This document shows positions 1 to 11,090 of a stretch of 64,000 bases of DNA, piece by piece. The translations under genes and the position numbers were made by a program. Each line of letters opens with the position of its first letter. The stretch's first letter is position 1. The notes beneath the pieces are model-generated. The model ran no database searches, was not told where the DNA came from, and was given only the letters and a program-made list of their open reading frames with translations. The stretch spans positions 13,079,823-13,143,822 of the forward strand of contig OZ018408.1 in NCBI GenBank assembly GCA_963969595.1, read 5' to 3'. Origin of the DNA: Neckera pumila (lineage: Eukaryota > Streptophyta > Bryopsida > Hypnales > Neckeraceae).

Positions 1-109
1 CGTTTTCCTACCTTGATATCAATCTTTATCTGTTTTTATCTATTTGGGTGCATTTCGGTGATTGCTGTCGACTCTTTACATTGGTTTATTCATGTTGGGC
101 TCTTTACAG

Positions 110-2696
110 ATGGGGCAGCTGAGGCTCACTCCTCGTGTTCTAATAGGTCATAGTTTTGGGGGCAAAGGTACGTCCTTCTCTCTATTTAACTTTGCCCTTG
201 CTTGAAAGTCCGATTCTTTCTGGTGAATGGAATCCACTAGAAAGAAAGTTGATTAGCAAATGGATGCTTGCACAGTAGTTGTGATGATGATTGGTCACTT
301 GCTGCTTCGTCTGCTATAACATAGGGGAACGACTCTATGCTGATCCAGAGCGGTGCTTAGTTACGATCTCCTTTAGTGATGTTTTTTCCTTAAAGAACCA
401 AGAGTTACAAATTTGATCTCATATTTATTTTTCCAGTTTTGAGTAGGTCATATAGTGCTTTCTTTCCAATTTTCCAATTTCATTTATTTTTCGACTAACA
501 CATGAAATGTTTTCCTCCCTAATTTTGATGATAGAAAATTCGGCCCCATCTGAATAATATTTTTCACATTATGATCAATTGGTCATTTTCTGAACGTGAG
601 CCTTGGTCATGTAGGGGTCAAAGTCTACTAGAATTTCAGCTAGGTCTTCTGTCTTTCTTGTGGATTTAGATTTTTTAATGGTCTTAAACTGATGGAGTTC
701 TGGATCTTTGTAGTGGCCATGAGCATGGTGGATCAAGCAGCCAAGCCTCTCGCACGCCCTGTTCGAGTACGTTTACTACCAATTGCCTCTGAACTCCCCC
801 AATGAATGACCAGTAGTTCCAGGCTTTATGTTATCTGAGTAACCCATATAAAATAAATTCTTTTTGACATGTAAGATTTGTAGTCTTTGGTCAGGCAGCA
901 CATGGTCTAATGAGAATCTCACAAGCTAAATGGTCTGATGTAGGTCTGGGTGTTAGATGCCACTCCTGGCAAAGTCCGATCTGGTGGAGATGGCGAGGAC
1001 CATCCTGGTGAACTTATCGCAGCTCTTCGTGAGATGCCGTCCTGGGTAATACTACATCCTTATAATATTCAGTGAGCTTCACACCTTCAGGCATTCCAGC
1101 AATTTGCTAAGTCTGATTGTCTTCTTACAGTTTCAGGTATTGAACTAATTTCTTTCTGTTGGCCTAATGTCAAATGTCTTGTTGCTTGCACCATCCAGCT
1201 TCCCTCAAGAAGAGCTTTGATTGATGCCCTCTCCCACAAGGGATTTTCTCCTGGTGTTGCCCAGGTTTTGAGCTGCACCTTACTCGTCGCTTGAGAATGA
1301 CTAGTGTGTATGAGACGCTTCCGTGCTGTTGAGAACCTCCTGCTTTAAGTGTGTAGACAATCGTGTGTAAGCTAGAGGATACTATTTGCACATACAGCAC
1401 TGTTACATATGTAGGTATGTGATTTTTGGGAGATGGATAGAGGTGTGGAGAGAACCTTGGGTATGAGAAATCTGTTGAGATCTGAATTTTATCACTATTA
1501 TGAATTTTTTATGCAATTTCAAAAATGGGAGGTTGTAGTTCAATATATGTGACAGTAGGCAACCCCAGTTTCATTCGAAGGTCAGTGGTCGCAAACATTT
1601 AGCGGTTTCATGCTTACACCGTTTACTAACAAGTCCAACGAAGTATATGAACAGGGTTGCTGTTGGTAACAGGGTTCAGATAGAAGACGGGTTTTATTAT
1701 CCTTTACTGTATGCCTCTAGTGTGTATCCAATTCTCAAAATATTGTCTGGTGGTTTCCGCAGTGGATGACTACCAACTTGAAAGCAACCGCAGTAGAGGG
1801 TCATGGAGGCAGCCCTGGATATAAATGGGTGTTTGATCTGGAGGGTATAGCTGATATGTACCAATCTTACCAAGATACGAACTTGTGGTAGACTACTCTC
1901 CACTTTATCTATCATGCATAGCCCTCAATTTTTGGACTCCAGGCACATTATCAGCTGTGCAGATTTCTGAAATATCTGCCACTTTACCTTCTGATGTGCA
2001 TGTTTTTTACCGAAAATAACGAGCACACAGGATAATACTGATCCTTTTATGGCTGAAACCGACAGGTCATTAGTAGACGATGTTCCAGAGGGGGTTCACA
2101 TCAATTTTTTAAGAGCAGAGAGAAGTTTGCATCGTTGGGCCCATGAAGATGTGCAAAGGATTCACGTTGCAGAGCAGCTTGCCTCTACTGAAGGTGCTGG
2201 AGTGCAGATGCATGTACTTGAGGATGCGGGACATTGGGTACGTTTCCCTTTGGTTTCTGTTTGTTGCATTGCATCAACACAAGTGAGAAAGTTCGAGTAG
2301 TTTCTTATGTACAGGGTTTGTTCATACTCAGGAAACTGGTTTTAGGCCCTAACGTGAAATAAGCAACATCTATAGTACAGCTGCGCTGTGAATTAAGCCA
2401 CTGAGCCGCTCTGAGCTTTGTTGGTACTCTGCTATGAGCCTCTCGTACCGTAGCTGCTTGTTAGAAAGACTTGCATTTAATAATTTTTATCTTGATATTA
2501 GAATGGCATCAAAATTCTGTCTCAAATATTGAAACCTTCGTTTCGTCTGGTTAGCTTGGATGTGCGTCATTTTATAATCTGGAATTGAGGCTGACAGGGA
2601 ACCACTCTGCTTGTGCAGGTACACACGGATAACCCAGACGGACTCTTCAGATTACTGACGCCGACGTTCGGTGGTGCCAATTTCGAAAGATTTTGA
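110..2696 (+). CDS. ABHD11-type alpha/beta hydrolase, 3' part of gene (5' exons outside window)
   Basis: Seven exons join in frame: 110-167, 714-766, 944-1045, 1199-1264, 1763-1887, 2066-2237 and 2619-2696 (TGA). All introns are GT-AG. The first visible exon carries the nucleophile elbow GHSFGG, so the serine of GHS is the predicted catalytic residue. The last two exons carry DAGHW followed by VHTDNPDG, where the His of GHW is the predicted catalytic histidine. Exon three reads VWVLDATPGKVRSGGDGEDH, which I recognise from the plant ABHD11-like hydrolases (Arabidopsis At3g52570 group). These are small serine hydrolases of the alpha/beta fold; the substrate in plants is not established. The start codon and any targeting peptide lie upstream of base 1. 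The alignment to the family is from memory, but the exon phases (1,0,0,0,2,0) all close without a stop, so the model is strong. Confidence 0.9.
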
Positions 2697-3521
2697 AATT
2701 GCAAATTTCTCCTGAAACATTCAAGCTTTCAATCGTCACATTGACGAGAGTCCTTTAAGTCCCATTGTATATTGCTGATAGCACATTTTTGGATCCTCGA
2801 GAGTGAAAAAGATGTCAAAGTGACAATCTCTAATCAGTTGAAAATTCCATTCCATCCGCCTACTTATCATTAATAGTTAAGTAAAGGACCTTCCTTCATA
2901 GATAAAATTTTGGGAAACTGCAAGAGTAGCTTGTTTGCAGGGCGCATAGTGATGGACTGAGTGGGGTTGATGTTCGCAATCTAGCATTTAATTCTATAAA
3001 TGAGTCTAAGATACGCCCTTAGATGTGAGTAGTGAATTGCATCAATCATCAAGTGGACTTGCAAGTGTATGTACGTCTTCAATACAAGAGTGTTGCCGTT
3101 GAGCTTCGATTTGGAAGCTTCGCACTTGGGACTCCGGATATCAATTGAACCTTGCCTGTTTAGTCTTGAAAATATCTCAGAAATGCTTTGAAATGCAAAA
3201 CCATCGTTGGATGCAAGATATGAACATTTCAATCCACCTATTTATCATTTCAAACATATTTGGTCTGAATTTTGTCTATAACTTTTGATTGGAGACTTGA
3301 AATCACAAAAGGATTTTTGGTTATGAAACTTAGCTTGTTTATGCAGCTTTTACTAGTCCAAAGTTCTTTCAAAAAAGTTGTTTTATTATGACTAAATTAG
3401 GCCCAAAATTTTGCTTTTAATACAGTTTCTTTTTTTCACTTGACTTTGAGAGGTGCAGCTCCTACTCAATCCAATTTACATATTCCATATGCATTGTTCT
3501 ATCTATCACTACCCCACTTCT
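2697..3521. other. AT-rich intergenic DNA downstream of the hydrolase
   Basis: No reading frame here looks like a protein. The first 100-200 bases are presumably the 3' UTR of the hydrolase gene. I see no structural RNA and no clear repeat termini. Confidence 0.5.
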
Positions 3522-3750
3522 CATTAGAGGAGTTTCGGGGGCCTTAGAAGATTGTTTCAGGCCCGTTCCCCAGTTTGCACAGATTCAGGGAAGGACAGTA
3601 CAAGCGTGTTAGATTTTTTTTTTTTCAAAAATGACGTGGCAGTCGCTTGACCATGTTAGCTTGGCCATTTGGCCGTGTTCTAGCATTCCTACGAAGTTCC
3701 CATAGTCTGGGAACTCACAGTCTCTTAGGAGGCCCAAAACTCCTCTAATG
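3522..3750. mobile_element. MITE of the CATTAGA-terminus family, 229 bp
   Basis: The element starts CATTAGAGGAGTTTCGGG and ends in the inverse, GGCCCAAAACTCCTCTAATG, giving an inverted repeat of about 18 bp. The interior holds a phrase shared by relatives at 9394, 19554, 49607 and 58005: a run ending in a GGCC-type box, then a T-rich stretch, then a block with TGACGTGGCA. No coding capacity. The target-site duplication could not be resolved, so the superfamily is left open. Confidence 0.65.
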
Positions 3751-4446
3751 ATAAAGATCTTCTCCTCTCCTCTTTAAATACTTCAATTGTCCACAAAATA
3801 AGTTTTTGACATTGACATAAGAAAATTCTTGATGGTAAACGACTCGACTATTTTTGGACGTTTTCATTTTTTTCTACAATTTGGATTGAAAGAAAGATGC
3901 ATTTAAGTAGAAAGTGTTTAATAGTCAAGATTATGGTGCTTTAATACATCTTAACCTTGATTATTAAACACTTTTGACTTTGATTTTTAGCCACTGATAA
4001 GCACCTGACATTGGGATTGAAGATGAACGGGAATAGCAAAAAAAAAATTAGTTAAGCAAAAAAAAACATTGTATTCTGGGTCCTTGGAGGGCTGTGGAGC
4101 GGCCCTCCAAAGGCCCCAGATTTTTTCTAATGATTGAAGTTTTAGTTGAATGAAATTTTGACTTTGAAAGGAATAAATGTTGCTCCCTTTATTTCAAATG
4201 AAGTGTTTATTTTAGACCTCATGATTTTTTAAGGTTGTTTTGAGGAAGTCTTGTAGAGGTTTATTGATGTCTAATTCTATTGAAGTTGCAAGGATCATAC
4301 TCAATTTAAATTGCAATGATTATTCTTTGTCGATTTTGGGGATATAAAGTCAATATCTTTTTTGAACAATGTATTTCACAATATAATCAATGAAACTGGT
4401 ATCAAAAGTTTTCAACAATTAATAATGCAGACACTTCACTTTATAA
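3751..4446. other. AT-rich intergenic DNA
   Basis: Non-coding. Around 4081-4132 a short GC-rich block ends in TTTTTTCTAATG, which resembles the right end of the CATTAGA-type MITEs, but I could not find its left end. Confidence 0.4.
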
Positions 4447-4663
4447 CAATGTGAGAGCCTTCAAGTGTCTGATGGATGATAGAGAATCCTCTGTGTAAGA
4501 TAGAAGTGCAAACGTTCATTCTTAGAATTTTGAGTGGAAAGGGGAAGGTCTTGCACAATAGTTTGACCTCCAATGAGTGCTTTTGTGTTCTCTTAAATAA
4601 ATGATTATTTCACATGGTATCCAAAAGGATGATTCCCACTGTGACTAGCCCAACATTCCACGG
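4447..4663. mobile_element. TTAA-flanked MITE, subfamily D, 217 bp
   Basis: It matches the copy at 33010-33226 through most of its length (both contain a phrase close to GTGTCYRATGGATGATAG and end in an AT-GTTCTA/ATTCCA block) and is the same length. The right flank is TTAA at 4664-4667. The left flank has decayed to TATAA. No open frame. Confidence 0.55.
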
Positions 4664-4667
4664 TTAA

Positions 4668-5286
4668 ATCAAGATGGAGAATGCACGTATTTATAGCCCT
4701 TGACAAGTCTACAACATGGGGTTGATAAAAAAATTCTAGAATTAATGTTATCATTAGGAGAAATTTTAGCCCTATAGAAGGTTGTTAAGAACATTTGTTC
4801 AACATAGTTAGTGATTTTTCATCATAGCACTATTCCCCTGTACCTGCTCAGTTTGGCAGGCGGGCAGTGTAGGATCAGGCAAAAGAATGGACATTCAAGA
4901 TGCGATTGTGGATCCAATGGCAGGGACGATTAATGCAGGTGCCAAGCGCCTGTTCAATCAGAATTTTACAAACGTTATAATAATCCCCAGAAGTACACAG
5001 TTCCTTCAATTGCAAAACCCTACAGAAAAAACTCGATAAACTACAGCACAGAATTTGAAGGAGCACAGGATCTTGGTTTTCCGGATTTCGAAGTCGACAC
5101 TTTCTGCAACTTTGCATGACGACACGTTTCATCCACAATCGTGCTGGCACCAGTAGTGCCAACTCGGATGTTGGACAATGTGCACGGGCAACCGGTGGGC
5201 TGGTACTTGAAATCATTTCACACACACACCCCAAACTCGCAGCCCTTCTATGGCCTCGTACTTTTCCTAATGGTATTGCTTAAGGT
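4668..5286. other. Intergenic DNA with a GC-rich, coding-like island (about 4846-5260)
   Basis: The island is clearly richer in G+C than its surroundings and, read on the minus strand, holds two overlapping open frames (one of 119 codons at 4875-5234). Neither translation is a family I recognise. It may be a captured or decayed exon. No start, splice or stop pattern makes a convincing gene. Confidence 0.3.
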
Positions 5287-5431
5287 ATTTTCACACTTGG
5301 TATTGTAGGTGATATTTACAATATGAACTTGGTATTGTGGGTGATGCTTACAACGTGAATCTGGTCAAGAATTAGGTCTAAATTTGTTTCTAAGACCCTC
5401 TGTTACAACACTCTTTAACAACAAGTGTAAA
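5287..5431. mobile_element. Small MITE with CACTTGGTATT-type ends, copy 1
   Basis: The left arm TTCACACTTGGTATT is mirrored by AACAACAAGTGTAAAG at the right. The interior is the inverse of the interior of the element at 5511 and of the one at 46384 (shared phrase GAGGGTCTTAGGAACAAAT). Non-coding. Confidence 0.55.
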
Positions 5432-5510
5432 GATACCTATATTTCATGCCCATATTACTCTCAATGTCCTATGTAAGAGTTCTCTTACAGGTATGATCCT
5501 TAAAGTTATG

Positions 5511-5610
5511 TTTACACTTGGTATTAAAGAGTGTTCTTAGTGAGGGTCTTAGGAACAAATCTAGACCTACTTCTTCACCAGATTTACATTGCAAAACATC
5601 AACATTACTT
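5511..5610. mobile_element. Small MITE with CACTTGGTATT-type ends, copy 2, inverted relative to copy 1
   Basis: It starts TTTACACTTGGTATTAAAG and runs through GAGGGTCTTAGGAACAAAT into a decayed right end. Together with copy 1 it makes a foldback with arms of roughly 88 bases. The match to 46384-46486 shows it is a repeat family and not a chance hairpin. Confidence 0.5.
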
Positions 5611-6390
5611 TTTAGCATCACAAGCAAACCAAAAATACAGTTGACATTTTAAAGCATGTATCAAAGATTTTCCACAAAGGAAAAGCTTTTATTGAATAAA
5701 ATATAAGATAGAAGCACGTAAATGTGACACTTATTTAAGATGTGCAGATCTTGAGGGTAGCTATATATAGAATGAAATGATATGTGCTTATTAGAAAATG
5801 ATTTAGGAAACCAACAAAATTGGTTTTGTATATTTCTGAACTTGTATGAATATAATACAAAATTTTGAAAACAACTACGTAGATGCACCTACTATGAACA
5901 CTAGACTAACACCAAAATGGGGAAGGAAGCACCCAAAGGTGACACATTATAAGCTTGGATGATGCACATATGATTGGCCAACACAAGAATCTTCTCATAA
6001 CAATGACAACTTCTTGGAACCCCACTTATCTACTTTGGGTCTCTACTTGTTACATTTAGGTGTTTCTACCTTACACTTTGATAAGTTATTCCTCCATGCA
6101 ACAAAGCGATTGGCATCCAATTATAAGAACAAAATATTGGACCAATATTCAATTATGGAAGCCTCCAAACTAAGGGCCACTTTACACCTAGAGACCGGAC
6201 CAATTCCCCTTGAGGCCGATTGCGCAAAATTTTAGCTCTTTAGGAGCTCCAGGCCGTCCTCAACTACTCATTAGAATAAGATTATAACAAGGGCCAGTTC
6301 TCTCATATGTAAAGGCCTTGAGGCCAAGCAATTGGGCCGATTCAATTAAAATTAGAAAATTTCAATCCCTCTCTCTCTTTCTCTCTTTCT
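5611..6390. other. AT-rich DNA with an older relative of the following MITE
   Basis: No gene seen. Between about 6171 and 6345 lies a diverged copy of the element at 6391 (shared ACTTTACACCTAGAGRCC box near 6178 and a GGCCTTGAGGCC box near 6322). Confidence 0.4.
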
Positions 6391-6637
6391 AGGACTACTT
6401 TACACCTAGAGGCCAGGCCAATTTCCCTTGAGGCTAATTATACAAAATTCTATAGATTTTATTTGTTGAAAAAAATAAAATTCTATAAGAAAAGTTTTTT
6501 AAATTGAAATGTGACATTGGCCACCCATTTTTGTATATACAATTCAATAAACTTGTGCCATGTCAAACCATATTTTTTTTAAATAATATATCCATTCCAC
6601 CAAATTGGCCCGGCCTCTAGGTGTAAAGCACAGCCTT
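6391..6637. mobile_element. Inverted-repeat MITE with ACTTTACACCTAGAGGCC ends
   Basis: The left arm carries ACTTTACACCTAGAGGCC then AGGCCAATTT. The right arm is the inverse (AAATTGGCCCGGCCTCTAG then GTGTAAAGCA). Length is about 247 bp, with an A/T-rich interior and no open frame. Confidence 0.55.
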
Positions 6638-6946
6638 AATGGCAGTACCTCCTCCTAGACTCTTAATCCATTTAGAATGTTTTCCATTATTAAATTGTCA
6701 TTATGCCTTTGACAATTTAAGAATGATTCTAAATCACTTTATTGAGCATTTTTTTGGATATTATATGAATTCATTATGATTTCTCATAGTTTTATCTTTG
6801 AAGATTTATGAATCCATGCCCTAATTTGGATGTAAATGACTTTGAAATTACTCTTGGTATTTTACATCTAATAATTTTATAGGGCATGCTTTTGGGAAGA
6901 CCCTTGGAAATAGATATTTCTACCATACACTAAATTGTCCTTTTAA
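6638..6946. other. AT-rich intergenic DNA
   Basis: Nothing recognisable; it ends in the TTAA (6943-6946) that flanks the next element. Confidence 0.4.
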
Positions 6947-8661
6947 CCCCTAAAGGACCAACATGCGTTTTTTGGCCGTATAGAAATTTTGGGCAGGTAT
7001 GTGTGACTAGAGGTATCCATATTTGAGGCTGAAATTTTAATAGAAGGTGGGGGCAAGGAATATCTTCATGTGTACCAAGTTTCATGACATTTTGAAATAC
7101 AAGTCAAAAGTTGTGACCTAATATGTTACTCCCTCCGTCCCAAAATGATCTTCTTGTTCGACTAAATGTTCCGGATTAAGGTCAAAAATTAATATTTTTC
7201 AATTCTGTCTTGAACTAAAAATAAAGGTTGATACTCTCCAATTGTCCTCCCAATTTGAGCTTGAGATTCTTTTTCAATTAAAAGTTATAGAGATTTGAAA
7301 AGTGGGTTTTTAGGGCCTTTTTGGAGGAGCACCGGTGGCCAATTGATTGAACACTTCGCGCGCTGTTTGTTGTGGCTTTTCCTCTTCCCGCTATATGACC
7401 TGATTCCCGCGTGTGTGACCTGTGAATCCCGCGTTGGTGTTGCCCACTAGTGCATGGACAAAAATAGCCACTACTTCTTGCATTGAGTACCGGACCTATG
7501 CACTTTGTTTAACTCACCTGCTGAATCAACAAACTCCAAATATAGACAAATGTGCTGCTAAATCTAGTAATCCAATAAGCAATGTAGCAAGGTACTCAGA
7601 GTTTTTTTTAGTTTTTTAATTGAAAGAGCCCAACAATGAAACAAGCACAGGTATTTCCGAGTAACCGCAAGCCCATGATCTCCGCCTATACCTCCCATTC
7701 GAAGCACCAAGGGAGTTTCCACTCATTAAAGTACTCTATATTTATTGATTGCATGGGCCCGGCTACTTGTTATTGTCATGATGGCCGTCTTGACTAGATA
7801 TATTGTCTATTACAGAAGGATTTCATTTCGCGGGCTATTTGTCCTAGTCACAGGAGGAAAGATCATTTTGGGACAAGAAAATAAGGCCAACCGGAAGATC
7901 ATTTTGGGACGGAGGGAGTACTTTTTTTCATAACTGGGCAATTTGGGCAGATCAGAAAAAATCATTTTTTCCGGAATTTTTTTTTGAAATTGGTTTTCTA
8001 CATTTATACATACTTAAAGAGCTTTGAGTCATTATACTTCAATCAATGAGTCAAAAGTTATGAGGGTTTTTGGTTTGCGGGCAGTATTGGATTCTCTACT
8101 CTAAAAAAATCTTTAAAGTTGTTTATTTAACTCAATTTTCAATATTTTTGGAAAAAAATAAAATCTTAGGATGTAGTTTGATTATTACAACATTACAACT
8201 GTTGGGATTGGCATTTTTAAATTCCATGATTAAAATTTTAACAATTTAGTATTTTGAATCATTTTCTACTTCTTTCTACTTACTATTTTTTTCCTATATG
8301 TTGTACAATTCCAAATGATATGAAATTTTTCAAGAATATAGACAACTTGTTTAGGAAACTGAATTCAGAGAAGCACCACCTTTATCGGCATTTTTTCATT
8401 GAAAAGTGAGCTTGCAAAGTGCAGCTGCCCGGTTTTTCGCAGGATTGAAAAAATGGTTTTCAAGACTTTGAATGCTTATATCTTATGATCCACATGCTGG
8501 AATTTTCTGAAATTCTTACCACATGTTTTCAAAATATCATACTACAAGATCCTATGGTTACATGCGTCAAAAATTGTTTTTTTCCAAAAATTTGGTAGTT
8601 GTATTAGAAATGGCAGTTTTGGAGCATTTTTGGTGAGAACATAGTCATGAAACTTTAGGGG
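6947..8661 (+). mobile_element. TTAA-flanked non-autonomous element, subfamily A, interrupted by a nested element
   Basis: The left end is CCCCTAAAGGACCAACATG after TTAA (6943-6946). The right end is CATGAAACTTTAGGGG before TTAA (8662-8665). Removing the nested element at 7129-7918 plus one duplicated TA leaves about 923 bp, the length of the uninterrupted copy at 59059-59979, which is in the opposite orientation and matches along its length. A TTAA duplication with C-rich termini is the hallmark of the piggyBac superfamily. No transposase frame is present, so mobility would depend on an enzyme supplied elsewhere. Confidence 0.8.
7129..7918. mobile_element. Stowaway-like (Tc1/mariner) element, 790 bp, with TA target duplication
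   Basis: The left end is CTCCCTCCGTCCCAAAATGA and the right end is its inverse (ATTTTGGGACGGAGGGAG), the terminal motif known from plant Stowaway elements. It is flanked by TA at 7127-7128 and 7919-7920. The host element at 59059-59979 has the intact site with a single TA, so the boundaries are exact. Two short frames inside (7422-7619 and 7745-7933) do not resemble transposase. At 790 bp it is long for a Stowaway MITE. Confidence 0.85.
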
Positions 8662-8665
8662 TTAA

Positions 8666-9272
8666 TACGTGTCTTGTCAACACATGTGACGTTGATTTGT
8701 CCTATCAAAACATGTCCCATCAATATGTGTAGAATTATTTGTTCATGTCCTATTAGTATAGGTGAAGTTGATTTGTCCTATTAATACATGTCCTATTAGT
8801 ATGTGTGGTGCTTGTATACCAACCATATTGTTTGCAGACAATATACTTCTTATGTGATTATAACACATTTTTAAATATTACTATTCCATATATTGAGTAA
8901 TTTCTTCCAAAAATGAAACTAGGAACACCTAATTTTGGACACCAAATTAATTTTTTATACCTATTAATTTTTCATTAATAGAATAAAATAATGTAATTCA
9001 ACTTCTTGTATTTTAATAAATAATCAAAACAATAATATGATATTAGTCCATCATCACAAATGACTAAGGTATGTACGCCTTGAATCAACATTGCCGAAAT
9101 ACAACACCTACATTTGGAGCCAAAAAATTCACAAAATAGTAGATTTTGATTACACAAGCTACACAAAATCAAAACATGAGAGTCTATGAGAACCTGTTGT
9201 GGGCTTTTGATACATTTTCATCCATACTTTAAAATTTTATATCTTGTTCATATAGTGTCCAAACAATACAAG
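8666..9272. other. AT-rich intergenic DNA
   Basis: It contains a short irregular repeat near 8670-8810 (variants of a CCTATTAATACATGT-like phrase appear three to four times). No gene. Confidence 0.4.
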
Positions 9273-9276
9273 TTAA

Positions 9277-10490
9277 CCCCTAAAGGACTATTGTCCCTTC
9301 AGGGGACAAATGAGATTTTGGGCAGGTATCTACAGACCGAATTTTTGTCCTAATTTTTTGGAATTCTTTTCTTAAGATAGGAAAAATAATAAGCATTAGA
9401 AGCGATTTGGGGGGACTAAAGGGCTGTTTCAGGCCTGCTCCCTCTACCTTGTTCCCTTAGCAGATTGTAAACGCCCGCTATCAGAGTTTTTTTGTTTTTT
9501 TTTTAACTTTTTTTTTTTGAAAAATCTAAAAAAAAAAAATTTAAGCAAAAAAAAAAAAAAAAAAAATCTTTTTTTTGGTGACGTGGCAATCGTTCTGCCA
9601 CATTACGCAGCAGCTCCAAACTATTGCAAGGCTGTTCCCTCGACCCTGGCAGCCCAAGGAACTCACAACCCTTCGAAGGAGCTGAAAAACATCTAATACT
9701 TCGTGGGAGTATAGTTTTTTTTTCAATAGATGCCCAGGAACAAAAGTTATGCCCAAATAAGCTCAAAAGAGGGGAGAAGGGGCAACAAAAAAATTTTGCA
9801 AAAATTTGAATTTGTTTTTTGAATTTTGTTTTCCCATAGATTATATTTTTGTCTATCTGGAAAGCTTTGATTCATTCCATTTGGATTTATAATGAGAAAG
9901 TTATGGACAATCTTATTTTTCGGGCACTTAGAGCATCTTTCTGATAAAATAACTTGTAGGATTCATTTCTGAATGCAATTTTTGCAATTTTTCAGAAAAA
10001 AAGTTTCAATATGGTTTAATTTTTTTGCTAGAACAATCTCACCATTGGGATTAGTGCATTTTAATTCTATGTAAAAGATATTAATATTTTAGATTTTCCT
10101 TCTATCTTGTACCTACTTCTACTTAACAACTTTTTAATAATGAAAATTAAGTTTTTTTTGCTAGACTCTCAACTCAATTCTCCACTACAAACATTTAAAG
10201 CTCAAAACTCTATAGTGCAAAAATTTAAAGTAAAAAATGTTCAAAAGTCAAAAAACCTAGTCTCACAATGTGTTGAAAAACTTGTTTTTTTCTCTTTAAA
10301 CAAAGATATCTTGCAATTTGTGCAGTCAAAAATTCTAAAAAAATTTCCACACATTTCCTATACTAGTTAGGTGTAAGTTCCTACGATTGAGTGTGCAAAA
10401 AAAACATTTTCAAATTTTTTTATTCTTTGCTATAGAAATGGCAATTTTGAATGCTTTTTTTGTAGAAAAAAGGCCTTGGGCCTTTAGGAG
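9277..10490 (+). mobile_element. TTAA-flanked non-autonomous element, subfamily B, with nested MITE
   Basis: TTAA at 9273-9276 and 10491-10494. The left end is CCCCTAAAGGACTATTG and the right end is GGCCTTGGGCCTTTAGGAG. Without the MITE at 9394-9698 the length is about 909 bp, close to the 922 bp of the copy at 38302-39223, which it matches throughout. Non-coding; the short open frames inside are chance. Confidence 0.8.
9394..9698. mobile_element. CATTAGA-terminus MITE nested in the TTAA element
   Basis: It starts CATTAGAAGCGATTTGGGG and ends at CATCTAATA. The interior matches the element at 58005-58265, including GTGACGTGGCAATCGTTCTG versus the near-identical phrase there. The copies of the host at 30965 and 38302 lack it, so its boundaries are known to within a few bases. 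A three-base AGC-like target duplication is possible but not certain. Confidence 0.7.
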
Positions 10491-10494
10491 TTAA

Positions 10495-11090
10495 AGTGTG
10501 CTAGAAATCCTCATAGAATCTTCTTTCAATTGCCAATAAGATCCATTCAAAATAATTTATATGAAATAATAGTAATTTGGCTTAGTTGTAACTAGTGATG
10601 ATTATAGGTGCGTGCATACCTTAATCTTTTAATGTTTGAACCTGTTTTTTTAATTTATTTTAGCACATATTTGCTTATATCTTCTAGATTTGACTTGGAT
10701 GAATGAGAAAGTGCCATTTGGACAAAAACACCATCTTGAAAACACTCTAAACATCATCCGCAATATGGATGTTGAATCTTTTAGGGGTCATTAAGGTGGA
10801 CACTTCCCAAAATGTGATCATCACTCTATGTTTATCTCCAAAATCAATATGTACCTCTGTGGAAAAAATGATTTAAAAACCTCTACTAAAAAACTTTGAC
10901 CCATCATAACTTTTGCATACCGTACCCAAATGTCGCGTTCTTTGGTCCATTGGAACCTCCTCTCACTTGCCAACAAGAAAATATGAAAACTAGACCAGTA
11001 TAATAATAGTAACTAGGCACAGTAGCAAAAAGTGGCGTTTTGGGGGTGCCCACCTTGAGTCCACCAATTCACTGAGATTACATCATTACA
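10495..11090. other. AT-rich intergenic DNA
   Basis: A phrase TCTTTTAGGGGTCATTAAGG near 10779 resembles a decayed end of a TTAA element, but no partner was found. No gene. Confidence 0.35.

Noticed and set aside
6947..6957. CCCTAAA in the element ends taken as interstitial telomere repeats
   Set aside because: Each end has a single unit inside a longer conserved terminus next to TTAA. There is no tandem telomere array. Only 41295-41308 has two adjacent units.
7422..7933. Transposase remnants in the nested Stowaway-like element
   Set aside because: The two short frames contain no DD(D/E)-type spacing or helix-turn-helix and lie in different frames.
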